Origin: Methylobacterium tardum
GTDB taxonomy: Bacteria > Pseudomonadota > Alphaproteobacteria > Rhizobiales > Beijerinckiaceae
Assembly: GCF_023546765.1 (NCBI RefSeq)
Contig: NZ_CP097484.1
Location: 2,760,001-2,824,000 of the forward strand
Direction: 5' to 3'
Length of the DNA stretch: 64,000 nucleotides
The notes under the pieces were generated by a model. The model did not search any database. It was given only the letters and a program-made list of their open reading frames with translations, and had not been told where the DNA came from. A program made the translations under genes and the position numbers. Within the stretch, counting starts at the first letter, position 1, and every line of letters starts with the position of its first letter. Below, piece by piece: positions 9,919-22,367 of the stretch.

Positions 9919-10890
9919 TCAGGTCTTGCGCGCGACCGTGAAACGGGCGGCATCCCGCAGGATGGCGGCACCCTCACCCCAGGATGCGACCGCATCTTCG
10001 CAGACACCGACGAGGCGGTCGCACTCGGCCCGAGCCCCATCGATGCCGAGGCGGTCGACCAGCGTGGCCTTGCCGGCATCCTTGTCCTTGCCGGTCGCCT
10101 TGCCCATGGCCTCCGGCGAAGCCTCGCGGTCGAGGATGTCGTCGGCGATCTGGAAGGCCTGGCCCAAGGCGAGACCGTAGCGCAGGAGGGCGGCCCGCTG
10201 ACCCTCGTCGGCGCCGCCGACGATCGCGCCGGCCTCCACCGAGAAGGCCAGGATCGCTCCGGTCTTCATCGCCTGCATCCGCAGGGTGTCGTCCACATCC
10301 ATGTTGGCCGCGCCGAACCGGCCCTCGGCGGTGAGGTCGAGGAGCTGGCCGCCGACCATGCCGCCCAGGCCCGAGGCCCGGGCGAGGCCGAGCACGAGGT
10401 CGGCCCGGATCCGGGCGTCCGGCTGCCAAGTCGGGTCGGCGACGATCTCGAAGGCGAGCGTCTGGAGCGCGTCGCCGACCAGGATGGCCGTGGCCTCGTC
10501 GTAGGCCTTGTGCACCGTCGGCTTGCCGCGGCGCATGTCGTCGTCGTCCATGGCCGGCAGGTCGTCGTGGACGAGGCTGTAGCAATGCACCAGCTCGACG
10601 CCGGCGCCGGCGGCGAGCGCCGCCGCCTCGGAGCCGCCGAGCATCCGGGCGGTCTCGATGGCGAGGAAGGGCCGGAGGCGCTTGCCGCCGCCGAGCACGG
10701 CGTGGCGCATGGCCTCCATCAGGCGGGGCGGCCGCGCGATCTCGCCGGGGCCGAGATCACGGCCAAGGCGTTCGACCAAGAAGGTCTCGACCATGCCGGC
10801 GACTTCAGCCAGCCTGTGGGAAAACGCGACGGCCTGCGTGTCAGCCTTGACCGAACCGGTCGGTGCCTGCGTTGAGGGGGTCGGGGTCAT
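9919..10890 (-). CDS. ispA: Polyprenyl synthetase (farnesyl/geranylgeranyl diphosphate synthase)
   Basis: A 323-residue trans-isoprenyl diphosphate synthase. It has GGGKRLRP near residue 70, the first Asp-rich motif DDLPAMDDDD near residue 109 and the second motif QIADDILD. It condenses isopentenyl diphosphate with an allylic diphosphate to give C15 or C20 products for quinone, hopanoid or carotenoid synthesis. Chain length cannot be set with certainty from sequence; the IspA-like motif spacing favours C15. It is divergent from mtgA. The start is the ATG at 10890. Confidence 0.88.
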   Translation of the reverse strand: MTPTPSTQAPTGSVKADTQAVAFSHRLAEVAGMVETFLVERLGRDLGPGEIARPPRLMEAMRHAVLGGGKRLRPFLAIETARMLGGSEAAALAAGAGVELVHCYSLVHDDLPAMDDDDMRRGKPTVHKAYDEATAILVGDALQTLAFEIVADPTWQPDARIRADLVLGLARASGLGGMVGGQLLDLTAEGRFGAANMDVDDTLRMQAMKTGAILAFSVEAGAIVGGADEGQRAALLRYGLALGQAFQIADDILDREASPEAMGKATGKDKDAGKATLVDRLGIDGARAECDRLVGVCEDAVASWGEGAAILRDAARFTVARKT

Positions 10891-10914
10891 CGGGCGCTGC
10901 GTCCGGTCCTGGCC

Positions 10915-11697
10915 TTGCGAAAACCAATCGAGTGTCAGTTGAGCGGGAACGAGATCGCGGTGGGCGAGGCAGGACGCAGGCGGGGAGCGGCGGGTCGTGA
11001 CCTTCCGCTCGCGCGCCCGCGGCGCTCCCGCCCGGTCCGCCAGATCGTCGGGGCAACGATCCTGCTCCCCGCCGTCGCGTTCGTCGTCGTACTGACGCTG
11101 GCGCTCGTCTATAGCGCGGTGATGCCGCCGTCGACCCTGATGCTCGGGCGGTGGTTGACGCTTCAGCCTGTGAGCCGCGATGCCGTGAGCCTCTCGGAGA
11201 TTGCGCCGGCGCTGCCGCAGGCGGTGATCGCCTCGGAGGACCAGCGCTTCTGCCTCGACCACGGCGTCGATCTCGGGGCAATCCGCGAGGTGGTCGAGGA
11301 TGAGGATTCGCCGAGCCGGGGCGCCTCGGCGATCGCGATGCAGACCGTCAAGAACGTCTTCCTGTGGCCGGGCCGCTCCTACATCCGCAAGGCGGTCGAA
11401 ATCCCGCTGGCGCTGGCGCTCGACACCCTGTGGGGCAAGCGCCGCATGATGGAGATCTATCTGAACGTCGCCGAATGGGGCGACGGGATCTACGGCGCGC
11501 AGGCCGCCAGCCGCCATTGGTTCAACAAGGATGCGAGCCGGCTGACCCGCGGCGAGGCCGCCCTGCTCGCCGCCGTCCTGCCGAACCCGATCACGCGCAG
11601 CGCCGGGCGCCCCTCCCCCGGCGTCCGCCGCCGCGCCGCGCAGATCCAGGCCATGATGGGCCAGATCGAGGGTTTGACGGGCTGCGTGCGCCGGTAG
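10915..11697 (+). CDS. mtgA: Monofunctional peptidoglycan transglycosylase MtgA
   Basis: A glycosyltransferase-51 enzyme that polymerises lipid II into glycan strands. It has a basic N-terminus, one membrane anchor (IVGATILLPAVAFVVVLTLALVYS, about residues 44-67) and then the family motifs SEDQRF (catalytic Glu), RGASAIAMQTVKN and NVAEWGDGIYG. No transpeptidase domain follows, which separates it from class A PBPs. The start is uncertain: the longest frame begins with TTG at 10915, while GTG at 10960 is also possible. Only 24 nt separate it from the divergent ispA. Confidence 0.9.
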   Translation: MRKPIECQLSGNEIAVGEAGRRRGAAGRDLPLARPRRSRPVRQIVGATILLPAVAFVVVLTLALVYSAVMPPSTLMLGRWLTLQPVSRDAVSLSEIAPALPQAVIASEDQRFCLDHGVDLGAIREVVEDEDSPSRGASAIAMQTVKNVFLWPGRSYIRKAVEIPLALALDTLWGKRRMMEIYLNVAEWGDGIYGAQAASRHWFNKDASRLTRGEAALLAAVLPNPITRSAGRPSPGVRRRAAQIQAMMGQIEGLTGCVRR

Positions 11698-11872
11698 GCG
11701 GCACGGGAGTGTTTCAGCCGACGGCCGTGTGGGCGTCACGGGTCGCAGCTAATGCCCGGCTGGCTGCCGGCCGGACTGAACACCAAGAACATCGGGCCCG
11801 GTCCGCCGGTAGCAGCGGCCGCCCCGCCTCTGTAAGACGGCCTTCAGAGCCAGAGTCCGGGACCGATATTCG

Positions 11873-12523
11873 ATGAGCGACGCCGTCTACGACCTCACCC
11901 TGGAGCGCATCGCCCTGATCCGGCGGATGGTCGTCGCCTGGGGTGGTGCCGAGCCCGGCGCGCCGACCGTCCACCCGGACGCGCCCTATGGCAGCCTCGA
12001 CCGCGACGGCGACATCGCCAATGTCACGGGCGATGACGAGGGGGCCGAGGAGGAGCATCGAGCGCTGGAGGACGGCCTCGCGGTCTTCGCCCAGAACGCC
12101 CTGCTGAAGCCCGGCCGCTACCAGTACCACAACGGGCTGGCCAAGCTCGACCACGGCGAGGTCGGCGATGTCTTCCGGGATGCGCAGACCGGACAGACAC
12201 CCGAGCACATAACCTTCGCGGTGACGGCGGAGCACCTCGCGCTGATCCCGCGCCTCGCCTATGGCTGGGATGCGGCGCGGAACGTGCCCTGCGTGGACCC
12301 GAAGCAACCTTACGGCGGCACAGGACCCTACACTGCCGCCATGGCGGACCTTCTCGCCGCCGTGCCTGAGACGGCCGCCAACGATGACGAGGACGGCGAG
12401 ACGCACCGGATCCGGCTCCACCGCGAGATGCAGCCGGCTCTTCAGATCTTCCTGCGCTACGCCGATCTCGGGCCGGGCGCGTTCCGGCGTCCGGCTCCGA
12501 CCTCGGATTGGCAGCCGGCCTGA
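11873..12523 (+). CDS. Orphan protein made of two tandem copies of one module
   Basis: A 216-residue soluble protein without a recognised domain. Residues about 8-84 and 116-204 are diverged copies of one unit. Each begins with a helix (ERIALIRRM / EHLALIPRL), followed by an aromatic-Gly turn, a Pro-rich segment ending in PYG (VHPDAPYGS / VDPKQPYGG), an acidic stretch, and a final helix before PGRYQY / PGAFRR. It converges on argG with 4 nt between stops. The clean ATG start and biased codon use support a real gene. Function unknown. Confidence 0.8.
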   Translation: MSDAVYDLTLERIALIRRMVVAWGGAEPGAPTVHPDAPYGSLDRDGDIANVTGDDEGAEEEHRALEDGLAVFAQNALLKPGRYQYHNGLAKLDHGEVGDVFRDAQTGQTPEHITFAVTAEHLALIPRLAYGWDAARNVPCVDPKQPYGGTGPYTAAMADLLAAVPETAANDDEDGETHRIRLHREMQPALQIFLRYADLGPGAFRRPAPTSDWQPA

Positions 12524-12527
12524 GGGC

Positions 12528-13766
12528 TCAGCCCTCGCGCTTCCTGCGCTGTGCCAGGGTGCGCAGCCGCAGGGCGTTGAGCTTGATGAAGCCCGCCGCG
12601 TCGCGGTGGTCGTAGGCGACGGCGCCCTCCTCGAAGGTCACGAGGTCCTGGTCGTAGAGCGAGTGCGGGCTCTCGCGGCCGATCACGTGGACGCCACCCT
12701 TGTACAGCTTCAGCCGCACCGTGCCGGTGACCTTCTCCTGGCTCTTGTCGATCAGCGCCTGGATCATCTCGCGCTCCGGCGAGAACCAGAAGCCGTTGTA
12801 GATCAGCTCCGCGTATTGCGGCATGAGCTGGTCCTTGAGGTGGGCGGCGCCGCGGTCCAGCGTGATCGACTCGATGGCGCGATGCGCCGGCAGCAGGATC
12901 GTGCCGCCCGGCGTCTCGTACATGCCGCGGCTCTTCATGCCGACGAACCGGTTCTCGGCGAGGTCGAGCCGGCCGATGCCGTTGGCGCGGCCGAGCTCGT
13001 TGAGCTTGGCCAGCAGGCTCGCGGGTGAGAGCTTCTCGCCGTCGATCGAGACCGCATCGCCGCGCTCGAACCCGATCGTGATGATCGTCGGCTGGTCCGG
13101 CGCCTCCTCGGGAGAGAGCGTGCGCGAGTAGACGTAGTCCGGCACCTCAACGGCGGGATCCTCCAGCACCTTGCCTTCCGAGGAGGCGTGCAGGAGGTTG
13201 GCATCCACCGAGAACGGGCTCTCGCCGCGCTTGTCCTTGGCGATCGGGATCTGGTGCTGCTCGGCGAAGGCGATGAGCTGCTCGCGGGAGCGCAGGTCCC
13301 ACTCGCGCCACGGGGCGATCACCGTCACGTCGGGCTTGAGCGCGTAGTAGCCGAGCTCGAACCGGACCTGGTCGTTCCCCTTGCCGGTGGCGCCGTGGCA
13401 GACCGCATCGGCGCCGACGCGTTCGGCGATCTCGATCTGCTTCTTGGCGATCAGCGGTCGCGCGATCGAGGTGCCGAGCAGGTAGACGCCCTCGTAGACG
13501 GCGTTCGCCCGGAACATCGGGAAGACGTAGTCGCGAACGAATTCCTCGCGCAGGTCCTCGATGTAGATGTTCTCCGGCTTGATGCCGAGGAGTTCGGCCT
13601 TGCGGCGGGCCGGCTCCAGCTCCTCCCCCTGGCCGAGATCGGCCGTGAAGGTCACGACCTCGCAGCCGTAGGTGGTCTGCAGCCACTTCAGGATGATCGA
13701 TGTGTCGAGGCCGCCGGAATAGGCCAGCACGACCTTCTTCACGGGGCTCTTCGCGGGGACGGACAT
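12528..13766 (-). CDS. argG: Argininosuccinate synthase
   Basis: A 412-residue enzyme of the arginine pathway that joins citrulline and aspartate with ATP. The N-type ATP-pyrophosphatase loop AYSGGLDTS lies at residues 14-22, and the family segments [16 protein letters not shown] and [15 protein letters not shown] are intact. The start at 13766 ([11 protein letters not shown]) matches the usual family N-terminus; the upstream frame is not protein-like. It is monocistronic in this window. Confidence 0.97.
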   Translation of the reverse strand: MSVPAKSPVKKVVLAYSGGLDTSIILKWLQTTYGCEVVTFTADLGQGEELEPARRKAELLGIKPENIYIEDLREEFVRDYVFPMFRANAVYEGVYLLGTSIARPLIAKKQIEIAERVGADAVCHGATGKGNDQVRFELGYYALKPDVTVIAPWREWDLRSREQLIAFAEQHQIPIAKDKRGESPFSVDANLLHASSEGKVLEDPAVEVPDYVYSRTLSPEEAPDQPTIITIGFERGDAVSIDGEKLSPASLLAKLNELGRANGIGRLDLAENRFVGMKSRGMYETPGGTILLPAHRAIESITLDRGAAHLKDQLMPQYAELIYNGFWFSPEREMIQALIDKSQEKVTGTVRLKLYKGGVHVIGRESPHSLYDQDLVTFEEGAVAYDHRDAAGFIKLNALRLRTLAQRRKREG

Positions 13767-13967
13767 GCGGCTTCCGGAACTGAGGCGGGGCGTCTGCGGC
13801 TTATCGCGGGTGTCACCGGCCTGCAACCGGCGCGCCGTCTCGCGCGTAGGCCAGATGCCGGAAGATCGGCCGCGTTTCGCCTCACGGCGGCCTTGCGGCC
13901 GTGCAAGAAATGGCGCGGGCGTTGCCAGTCGTCATCGCCGCAAGAGTGCATCGGAGAAGCGAAGTCT

Positions 13968-14594
13968 ATGGCGCGCCAGCCGATTCTGGAGTTCTGGTAC
14001 GAATTCGCCTCCACGTACTCCTACCTCGCGGCGATGCGCATCGAGGCGGCGGCGGCCGAGGCCGGCGTCGCGATCCGGTGGCGGCCGTTCCTGGTCGGGC
14101 CGCTCTTCGCCTCGCAGGGCTGGACGACCTCGCCGTTCAACCTCTACGCGGCCAAGGGCAAGAACATGTGGCGCGACGTCGAGCGCGAGGCCGCGCGCCT
14201 CGGCCTGCCACCGGTGACGCGCCCGGCCCAGTTCCCTCAGAACAGCCTCAGCGCGGTGCGGGTCGCCATCCTCGGCCAGGACCAGGATTGGCTGGTGCCG
14301 TTCTCGAAGGCGGTGTTCACCGCGAGCTTCGCCGAGGGACGCTCCATCGCGGAGCCGGCGGCGGTGGCCGAGATCCTCGATTCGCTCGGGCTTGACGGGA
14401 CGCAGACCGTTCGGGCCGCGGCCGCCGAGGCCAACAAGACCAAGCTGCGGGTCAGCGTCGAGGAGGCGCGCTCGCGCGGGATCTACGGGGCGCCGACCTT
14501 CCTGGCGGTTGACGGCGAGCTGTTCTGGGGCAATGACCGCCTGGACCAGGCCCTGGCCTGGGCGACGGGCGACCGGCCGAAGGGGCTGCGGTAG
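13968..14594 (+). CDS. 2-hydroxychromene-2-carboxylate isomerase family protein (DsbA-fold)
   Basis: A 208-residue thioredoxin-fold protein of the HCCA isomerase/kappa-GST group. The N-terminal motif FWYEFASTYSYLAAMRIE has Ser where DsbA has the CxxC motif, as expected for the glutathione-dependent isomerase group. The C-terminal GIYGAPTFLAVDGELFWGNDRLD with the cis-Pro loop is typical. Members isomerise naphthalene-pathway intermediates, but many act on unknown substrates and no catabolic genes are nearby. It is divergent from argG. Confidence 0.88.
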   Translation: MARQPILEFWYEFASTYSYLAAMRIEAAAAEAGVAIRWRPFLVGPLFASQGWTTSPFNLYAAKGKNMWRDVEREAARLGLPPVTRPAQFPQNSLSAVRVAILGQDQDWLVPFSKAVFTASFAEGRSIAEPAAVAEILDSLGLDGTQTVRAAAAEANKTKLRVSVEEARSRGIYGAPTFLAVDGELFWGNDRLDQALAWATGDRPKGLR

Positions 14595-14701
14595 GGCCGC
14601 GTTCACGACGTTCGGCCATCAAACCGACTCGACCCCCTGGTTCTGGTCCGGCTCCGCTTCGGCGCGGCCGGAGCGGGACAGCGATGCCCCGGACGAGTCC
14701 C

Positions 14702-15388
14702 ATGCCTGTTTCGCGACGCCTTCTCCTCGCCGCAGCCGCCACCCTCGGGGCCGGCTTGAAGCCTGTCTGGGCGCAGTCCTACGGCCAGCGCGTCGCGGTC
14801 ACCGGCGACGACGGCAAGGCGGTGGCGAACTCGATCCTGCCCGGCGAGATCACCGGACAGATCCCGGCCCTGCGCGGGGTCACGTATGTCGGACCGCGGG
14901 ACGCCGGAACCACGCTCTACGAGTTCTACGACTTCAACTGCCCGTACTGCCGGAAGGCGGCCGCCGACGTGGTTGCCTTGCACGACAGCGACCCGGAGCT
15001 GCGGATCGGTCTTGTCCACAATCCGATCCTGTCGCCCCAATCGGCCCAGGCCGCCAAGGTGATGCTAGCCGTCCAGCGCAGGCTCGGCTCGGAGGCTGCT
15101 TGGCGCTTCTATCAGACGCTGCTCGGCAAGCCCGGACGGATCGACGGGCCCGGCGCCCTCGCCGCCGCGGCCGCGCTGGGCATCCCGCAGGCGGAAGTCG
15201 AGGAGATCGCCGACAGCGAGGAGGTGCGCGCGGCGCTCAAGAGCCAGATGCGCATGGCGGCGGATCTCGGTCTCTACGCGACCCCGTCCTACGTCCTCGG
15301 CAACAGCGGCATCCTCGGTCATCCGGGTGCCCGCGCCATGGCCAAGATGATCGCCAGCGTCCGGCGCTGCGACCGGCTCGCCTGCTGA
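14702..15388 (+). CDS. Exported DsbA-family thiol oxidoreductase
   Basis: A protein of about 228 residues with a signal peptide starting SRRLLLAAAATLGAG and ending near AQS. The Arg pair makes Tat export possible. The thioredoxin fold carries an active-site CPYC (FYDFNCPYCRKAA) near residue 80 and a cis-Pro loop (YATPSYVLGN). An in-frame ATG at 14684 would add six residues. It follows the isomerase-family gene at about 107 nt on the same strand. The role is probably disulfide formation or repair in the periplasm; the substrate is unknown. Confidence 0.87.
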   Translation: MPVSRRLLLAAAATLGAGLKPVWAQSYGQRVAVTGDDGKAVANSILPGEITGQIPALRGVTYVGPRDAGTTLYEFYDFNCPYCRKAAADVVALHDSDPELRIGLVHNPILSPQSAQAAKVMLAVQRRLGSEAAWRFYQTLLGKPGRIDGPGALAAAAALGIPQAEVEEIADSEEVRAALKSQMRMAADLGLYATPSYVLGNSGILGHPGARAMAKMIASVRRCDRLAC

Positions 15389-15605
15389 GGCGGGTCCTGC
15401 GTCACACTTCCGCCGTCCTGACGCGCAGCGAGGCGCGCCTGCCGTGTTGCGCGCGGCCATGCTGGCATGCTAGGCGGTCGCCGCGCCGCGAGGACAGTTC
15501 TCGACCCTGTCCGTTGCCGGCGCGATCCCACGTCCCGAACGGTCACGCACCGCGCTCCTGCCGGAGCGCGCGGAGCGGGCGGGCAACCAGAGAAGAGAGC
15601 GACGG

Positions 15606-16178
15606 GTGGCGCAGAACGGTTCCGAGGCTGGTCCCCTGGTCGCAGGCGTGGCGGGCCGGTACGCTTCCGCCCTGTTCGATCTCGCGCGCGACGAGCGCCA
15701 GGTCGACGCGGTCGCCGACTCCCTCAATCAATTCGACACGCTGCTGAAGGAGAGCGCGGATCTTCGCCGCCTCGTCCGCAGCCCGGTCTTCAGCGCCGAG
15801 GAGCAGGAAACCGCCATCGGCGCCGTGCTGGACAAGGCCGGGATCGGCGGCCTCGCCGGCAACTTCATCCGCCTCGCGGCCTCGAACCGCCGTCTCTTCG
15901 CGCTCCCCGACATGATCGACGCGTTCCGGACCCTGGTCCAGGATTCGAAGGGGATCGTGCGCGCCCAGGTCCGGGTGGCCGAGAAGCCCTCCGACACCGT
16001 GATCGAGGAGATCAAGGCGTCGCTGCGCGATATCGCCAAGGCGGATGTCGACGTCGACCTGGTGATCGACCCGAGCCTGATCGGCGGCCTCGTCGTGAAG
16101 ATGGGCTCGCGCATGGTCGACGCCTCCCTCAAGACCAAGCTCAACGGTATCCGCCTCGCGATGCGGGCCGCGCCGTAA
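15606..16178 (+). CDS. atpH: F1 ATP synthase delta subunit
   Basis: A 190-residue OSCP/delta subunit that links F1 to the peripheral stalk. The N-terminal VAGRYASALFDLA motif and the C-terminal DPSLIGGLVVKMGSRMVDASLKTKL motif are diagnostic. It uses a GTG start at 15606. It is the first gene of atpHAGDC; in alphaproteobacteria the Fo genes are encoded elsewhere, which fits their absence here. It is separated from atpA by 54 nt. Confidence 0.96.
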   Translation: MAQNGSEAGPLVAGVAGRYASALFDLARDERQVDAVADSLNQFDTLLKESADLRRLVRSPVFSAEEQETAIGAVLDKAGIGGLAGNFIRLAASNRRLFALPDMIDAFRTLVQDSKGIVRAQVRVAEKPSDTVIEEIKASLRDIAKADVDVDLVIDPSLIGGLVVKMGSRMVDASLKTKLNGIRLAMRAAP

Positions 16179-17762
<1,584 letters not shown>

Positions 17763-17769
17763 GGCATGT

Positions 17770-17882
17770 CCCCCTCCCCTTGCAGGGAGGGGTCAGGGGT
17801 GGGGGTGGTGCAGGAGGCACCGTACCGCTCCAGCCTGTACCACCCCCACCTCCGGCTCCTCCCCGCAAGGGGGAGGAGAGGC
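17770..17882. repeat. Palindromic intergenic repeat, copy 1 (atpA-atpG spacer)
   Basis: About 113 nt made of three nested inverted segments: a CCCTCCCC/GGGAGGGG hairpin, a long GGGGTGGGGG versus CCACCCCCAC pair, and a CTCCTCCCC/GGGGGAGGAG hairpin. It closely resembles the block at 20,311-20,426. It looks like a dispersed REP-like element inserted inside the operon. It may stabilise or attenuate the mRNA; this is inference. Confidence 0.8.
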
Positions 17883-17910
17883 CCTTTCAAATGGACCTGG
17901 ACCTCACCCG

Positions 17911-18801
17911 ATGGCGAGTTTGAAGGACCTGCGCAACCGCATCACCTCGGTGAAGGCGACGCAGAAGATCACCAAGGCCATGCAGATGGTCGCCGCCGCC
18001 AAGCTGCGCCGCGCGCAGATGGCCGCCGAGGCGGGCCGTCCCTACGCCGAGAAGATGTCGGCGGTGCTCGGCAACCTGGCCGGCAACCTCGTCGGCGGCG
18101 TCGGCGCCCCGCGGCTCCTGTCCGGGACCGGCTCGGAGCAGACGCATCTCCTCGTCGTCTGCACCGGCGACCGCGGCCTCGCCGGCGCGTTCAACTCGTC
18201 GATCGTCCGCCTTGCGGTGCGTGAGCACGCGCAGAAGCTCGCCGCCGAGGGCAAGACCGTCAAGATCATGACGGTCGGCAAGAAGGGCCTCGACGCGCTG
18301 CGCCGGCAATACCGAGACCAGATCGTCGAGAGCATGGACATCCGCGGCAACCGCCCGGTGGATTACGACTTCGCGGCCTCAATCGCCGACAAGATCCTGA
18401 CCCGCTTCGAGAACGGCGAGTTCGACGTCGCGACCCTGTTCTACTCCGAGTTCCGCTCGGTCATCTCGCAGATCCCGACCGCGCAGCGCCTGATCCCGGC
18501 CGAGCTGCCGCCGGCCGACGCGACCGCGAAAGCGACCGCCGGCAACGCCGCCCTGGAGTTCGAGCCGTCCGAAGAGGCGATCCTGGAGACGCTGCTGCCG
18601 AAGAACCTCACGGTGCAGATCTACCGGGCGCTCCTGGAGAACGCCGCGTCCGAGCAGGGCGCGCGCATGAGCGCCATGGACTCGGCCACCCGCAACGCGG
18701 GCGAGATGATCAAGAAGCAGACGCTGATCTACAACCGCACGCGTCAGGCCATGATCACCAAGGAACTCATCGAGATCATCTCGGGTGCGGAAGCCCTCTG
18801 A
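17911..18801 (+). CDS. atpG: F1 ATP synthase gamma subunit
   Basis: A 296-residue central-stalk subunit. The N-terminal [20 protein letters not shown] and the C-terminal [10 protein letters not shown]...[16 protein letters not shown] regions form the coiled coil that rotates in F1. Both are intact and the length is normal. It lies between atpA and atpD in the standard order, with 42 nt to atpD. Confidence 0.97.
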   Translation: MASLKDLRNRITSVKATQKITKAMQMVAAAKLRRAQMAAEAGRPYAEKMSAVLGNLAGNLVGGVGAPRLLSGTGSEQTHLLVVCTGDRGLAGAFNSSIVRLAVREHAQKLAAEGKTVKIMTVGKKGLDALRRQYRDQIVESMDIRGNRPVDYDFAASIADKILTRFENGEFDVATLFYSEFRSVISQIPTAQRLIPAELPPADATAKATAGNAALEFEPSEEAILETLLPKNLTVQIYRALLENAASEQGARMSAMDSATRNAGEMIKKQTLIYNRTRQAMITKELIEIISGAEAL

Positions 18802-18840
18802 GGCACCGCGACCCGACCGCAAAGCTTGAAGGGTAGGTAA

Positions 18841-20298
<1,458 letters not shown>

Positions 20299-20310
20299 GA
20301 GGCCGTGCTT

Positions 20311-20426
20311 CCCTGCCCTCCCCACTTTGGGGAGGGGTCGGGGGTGGGGTCGGTTCAGGATGAAGCGCCCCGGTGCCTTCTGCACCACCCCCATCTCCAC
20401 CTCCTCCCCGAAACGGGGAGGAGAGC
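20311..20426. repeat. Palindromic intergenic repeat, copy 2 (atpD-atpC spacer)
   Basis: About 116 nt with the same three-part inverted architecture as the block at 17,770-17,882: CCCTCCCC/GGGGAGGG, GGGGTGGGG versus CACCCCCATC, and CTCCTCCCC/GGGGAGGAG. The sequence of the arms is shared and the middle differs. It ends 27 nt before the atpC ATG. Confidence 0.8.
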
Positions 20427-20453
20427 CTGTCGCGGATCCGGGATCGTCCTGAG

Positions 20454-20855
20454 ATGGCCACCTTCCACTTCGATTTCGTCGGCCCCGAGCGGACGCTGTA
20501 TTCCGGCGAGGTGACCGCCGTTCAGCTGCCCGGCACCGAGGGTGAGATGACCGTGATGCCGGGCCACGCGCCCGTGCTGACCTCTCTGCGCGTCGGCGTC
20601 ATCGTGGTCACCGAGAGCCAGGGCAGCGGCAAGCGGATCTATGTCCGCGGCGGCTTCGCCGATATCGGGCCGACGTCCGTGACCGTGCTGGCCGAGCGCG
20701 CGGCCCCGATCGAGGAGCTGACCCACGAATCCCTCGACCGCGACATCGAGGCGGTCGAGATGCAGCGCGATGCCACCGAGGACCTTCAGAAGCGCGAGGA
20801 GCTGAACGGCCAGATCGTCCAGCTGCAGGAAACCAAGGCGCTCCTGAAGCTCTGA
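20454..20855 (+). CDS. atpC: F1 ATP synthase epsilon subunit
   Basis: A 133-residue epsilon subunit with the N-terminal beta-sandwich (TFHFDFVGPERTLYSGEV, then GTEGEMTVMPGHAPVLTSL) and a C-terminal helical region that regulates ATP hydrolysis. The ATG at 20454 matches the family start. The upstream in-frame sequence belongs to the palindromic repeat. It is the last gene of the operon and converges with cca. Confidence 0.96.
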   Translation: MATFHFDFVGPERTLYSGEVTAVQLPGTEGEMTVMPGHAPVLTSLRVGVIVVTESQGSGKRIYVRGGFADIGPTSVTVLAERAAPIEELTHESLDRDIEAVEMQRDATEDLQKREELNGQIVQLQETKALLKL

Positions 20856-20862
20856 CCGCGCT

Positions 20863-22100
20863 TCAGCGGGCGCTGTCCAGCGCCCGCGCCAGCAGGTCGG
20901 CCCGCGCCGCCGCGCCCGTCGGGCAGCCGCGTTCCAGCCAGACCTTCCGAGCCGCGGCGAGTCCGCGGCCGATTGCGGGACCGGGCGCGATGCCCGCCGC
21001 CACCAGATCCGCGCCCGCCAGCGGAAAGACCGGCGAACCGCCCTCCCCGCCGAGCGCGTCGAGAACGCTCCGTGCGTCCCCGGTCAGGGCAGGCCGCGGC
21101 TCGCCGGCGACGATCGTCAGGGCGTCGACCAGCGGCGCCAGGCCATGCTGGGCCGCCAGGGCCCGCAAAGCCGCGCCGTCGAGCGCGGCTCGATCGTGCA
21201 GCACGGCGAGAACCTTCGCGTAGTCGGTGAGCTGCGCGTGCTCGCTCTTGGACAGCCTCAGGCGGACCTGCAGGCGGTCGGCATCGTGACGGGCGCCGAC
21301 CGCGAGGGCCGCGAGGCGCAGGATCGGGGACAGCTTCGCGGCCGAGGCGCGTTCCAGTCGCCCGAGCTCGCCGACGCCGCCGGTGATCCGGAGCAGCAGG
21401 CCGGTACCGCTCAGGGTCGCCACCAGGGCCGCACCGCCGGAGGCCGCCAGCAGCTTCAGGAACTCCGCACGGACGCGCTCGCGCGACAGCCGGTCCAGGC
21501 TGTCGCGTGCGGCCACGCAGGCAGCGAGTGCTTCCGCGTCGGGGGGGCACCGCCGAACCGGGCGTGGAAGCGGAAGAAGCGCAGGATCCGCAGGGCGTCC
21601 TCGCGGATGCGGGTCGCGGGGTCGCCGATGAAGCGCACCCGCCCGGCTTCGAGGTCCGGAAGACCACCGACGGTGTCGTGCAGCCGGCCGTCCGGACCGA
21701 GCGAGAGCGCGTTTACGGTGAAGTCGCGCCGCTCGGCATCGCGGGCGAAATCGTGACCGAACCGGACGACGGCGTGGCGCCCGTCGGTCTCGACATCCTC
21801 GCGCAGGGTGGTGACCTCGATCGGTCCGTCCTCGGTGACGAGCGTGACGGTGCCGTGCTCGATTCCGGTGGGAACCGCCTTCAGCCCCGGCGTGCGCCCC
21901 GCGGCGGCGATCACTTCTTCGGGCAGCAGCGTCGTCGCGAGATCGATATCGGCTGACGGCGTCCCCAGCAGCGCATCGCGGACGCAGCCGCCGACCAACC
22001 GGGTCTCGGCGCCGGGTGCATCCAGGGCCGCGAGCGCCTGACGCACTCCCCGGCGATCGAGCAGGGCCGAGAGGCCGCCGCGTTCGAGGTCGCGCTTCAC
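20863..22100 (-). pseudogene. cca: CCA-adding tRNA nucleotidyltransferase, frameshifted
   Basis: The first half, starting at GTG 22100, is a class II poly(A)polymerase/CCA enzyme head domain: RLVGGCVRDALLG, then ADIDLATTLLPEE with the catalytic Asp pair, RRDFTVNAL and RFIGDPATRIREDALRILRFFRFHARFG. The frame is lost in a run of seven G (21541-21547, plus strand). Adding one base there gives GAPPDAEALAAC and continues smoothly into the C-terminal body to 20863. So a one-base deletion in a homopolymer, very possibly an assembly error. Its start overlaps the stop of the upstream DUF6111-like gene (GTGA). It repairs or adds tRNA 3' CCA ends. Confidence 0.9.
20866..20887. terminator. Perfect 10-bp stem-loop between convergent atpC and cca
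   Basis: GCGGGCGCTG and its exact complement CAGCGCCCGC are separated by two bases. It lies 11 nt after the atpC stop and overlaps the 3' end of cca. Its position suits a bidirectional terminator. It has no T-tract on either side. Confidence 0.5.
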
Positions 22101-22354
22101 CGGAAGCCACCCGGGACGAGCCGGCCGTTCTCCATGTGGGTCGGGACGTAACCGCCGGCGCGCCGCTCGGAGAACAGGCCTTCGTAGACGAGCGTGCCGA
22201 TCACCACCGCCAAGCCGGCGAGGATGAGGCGCCAGAGATGAGCGTCCCAATGCACCCGGCGCAGCGGATTGCGCCCGGCCAGGACGAGATAGATCAGGAA
22301 CAGCGCGAAGGGGATGAGGAAGAGGCCGAACTCTTCGAGGACGCGACGCAGCAT
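22097..22354 (-). CDS. Small membrane protein, DUF6111-like
   Basis: An 85-residue protein with two hydrophobic segments (FGLFLIPFALFLIYLVLAG near residues 9-27 and LWRLILAGLAVVIGTLVYEGLF near 41-62) and a Gly/Pro-rich end (RAGGYVPTHMENGRLVPGGF). This arrangement matches small alphaproteobacterial proteins annotated as DUF6111; the family call is from memory. It is translationally coupled to cca (4-nt overlap) and lies 13 nt after the NUDIX stop. Confidence 0.8.
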   Translation of the reverse strand: MLRRVLEEFGLFLIPFALFLIYLVLAGRNPLRRVHWDAHLWRLILAGLAVVIGTLVYEGLFSERRAGGYVPTHMENGRLVPGGFR

Positions 22355-22367
22355 GGCGATTCGTAGC

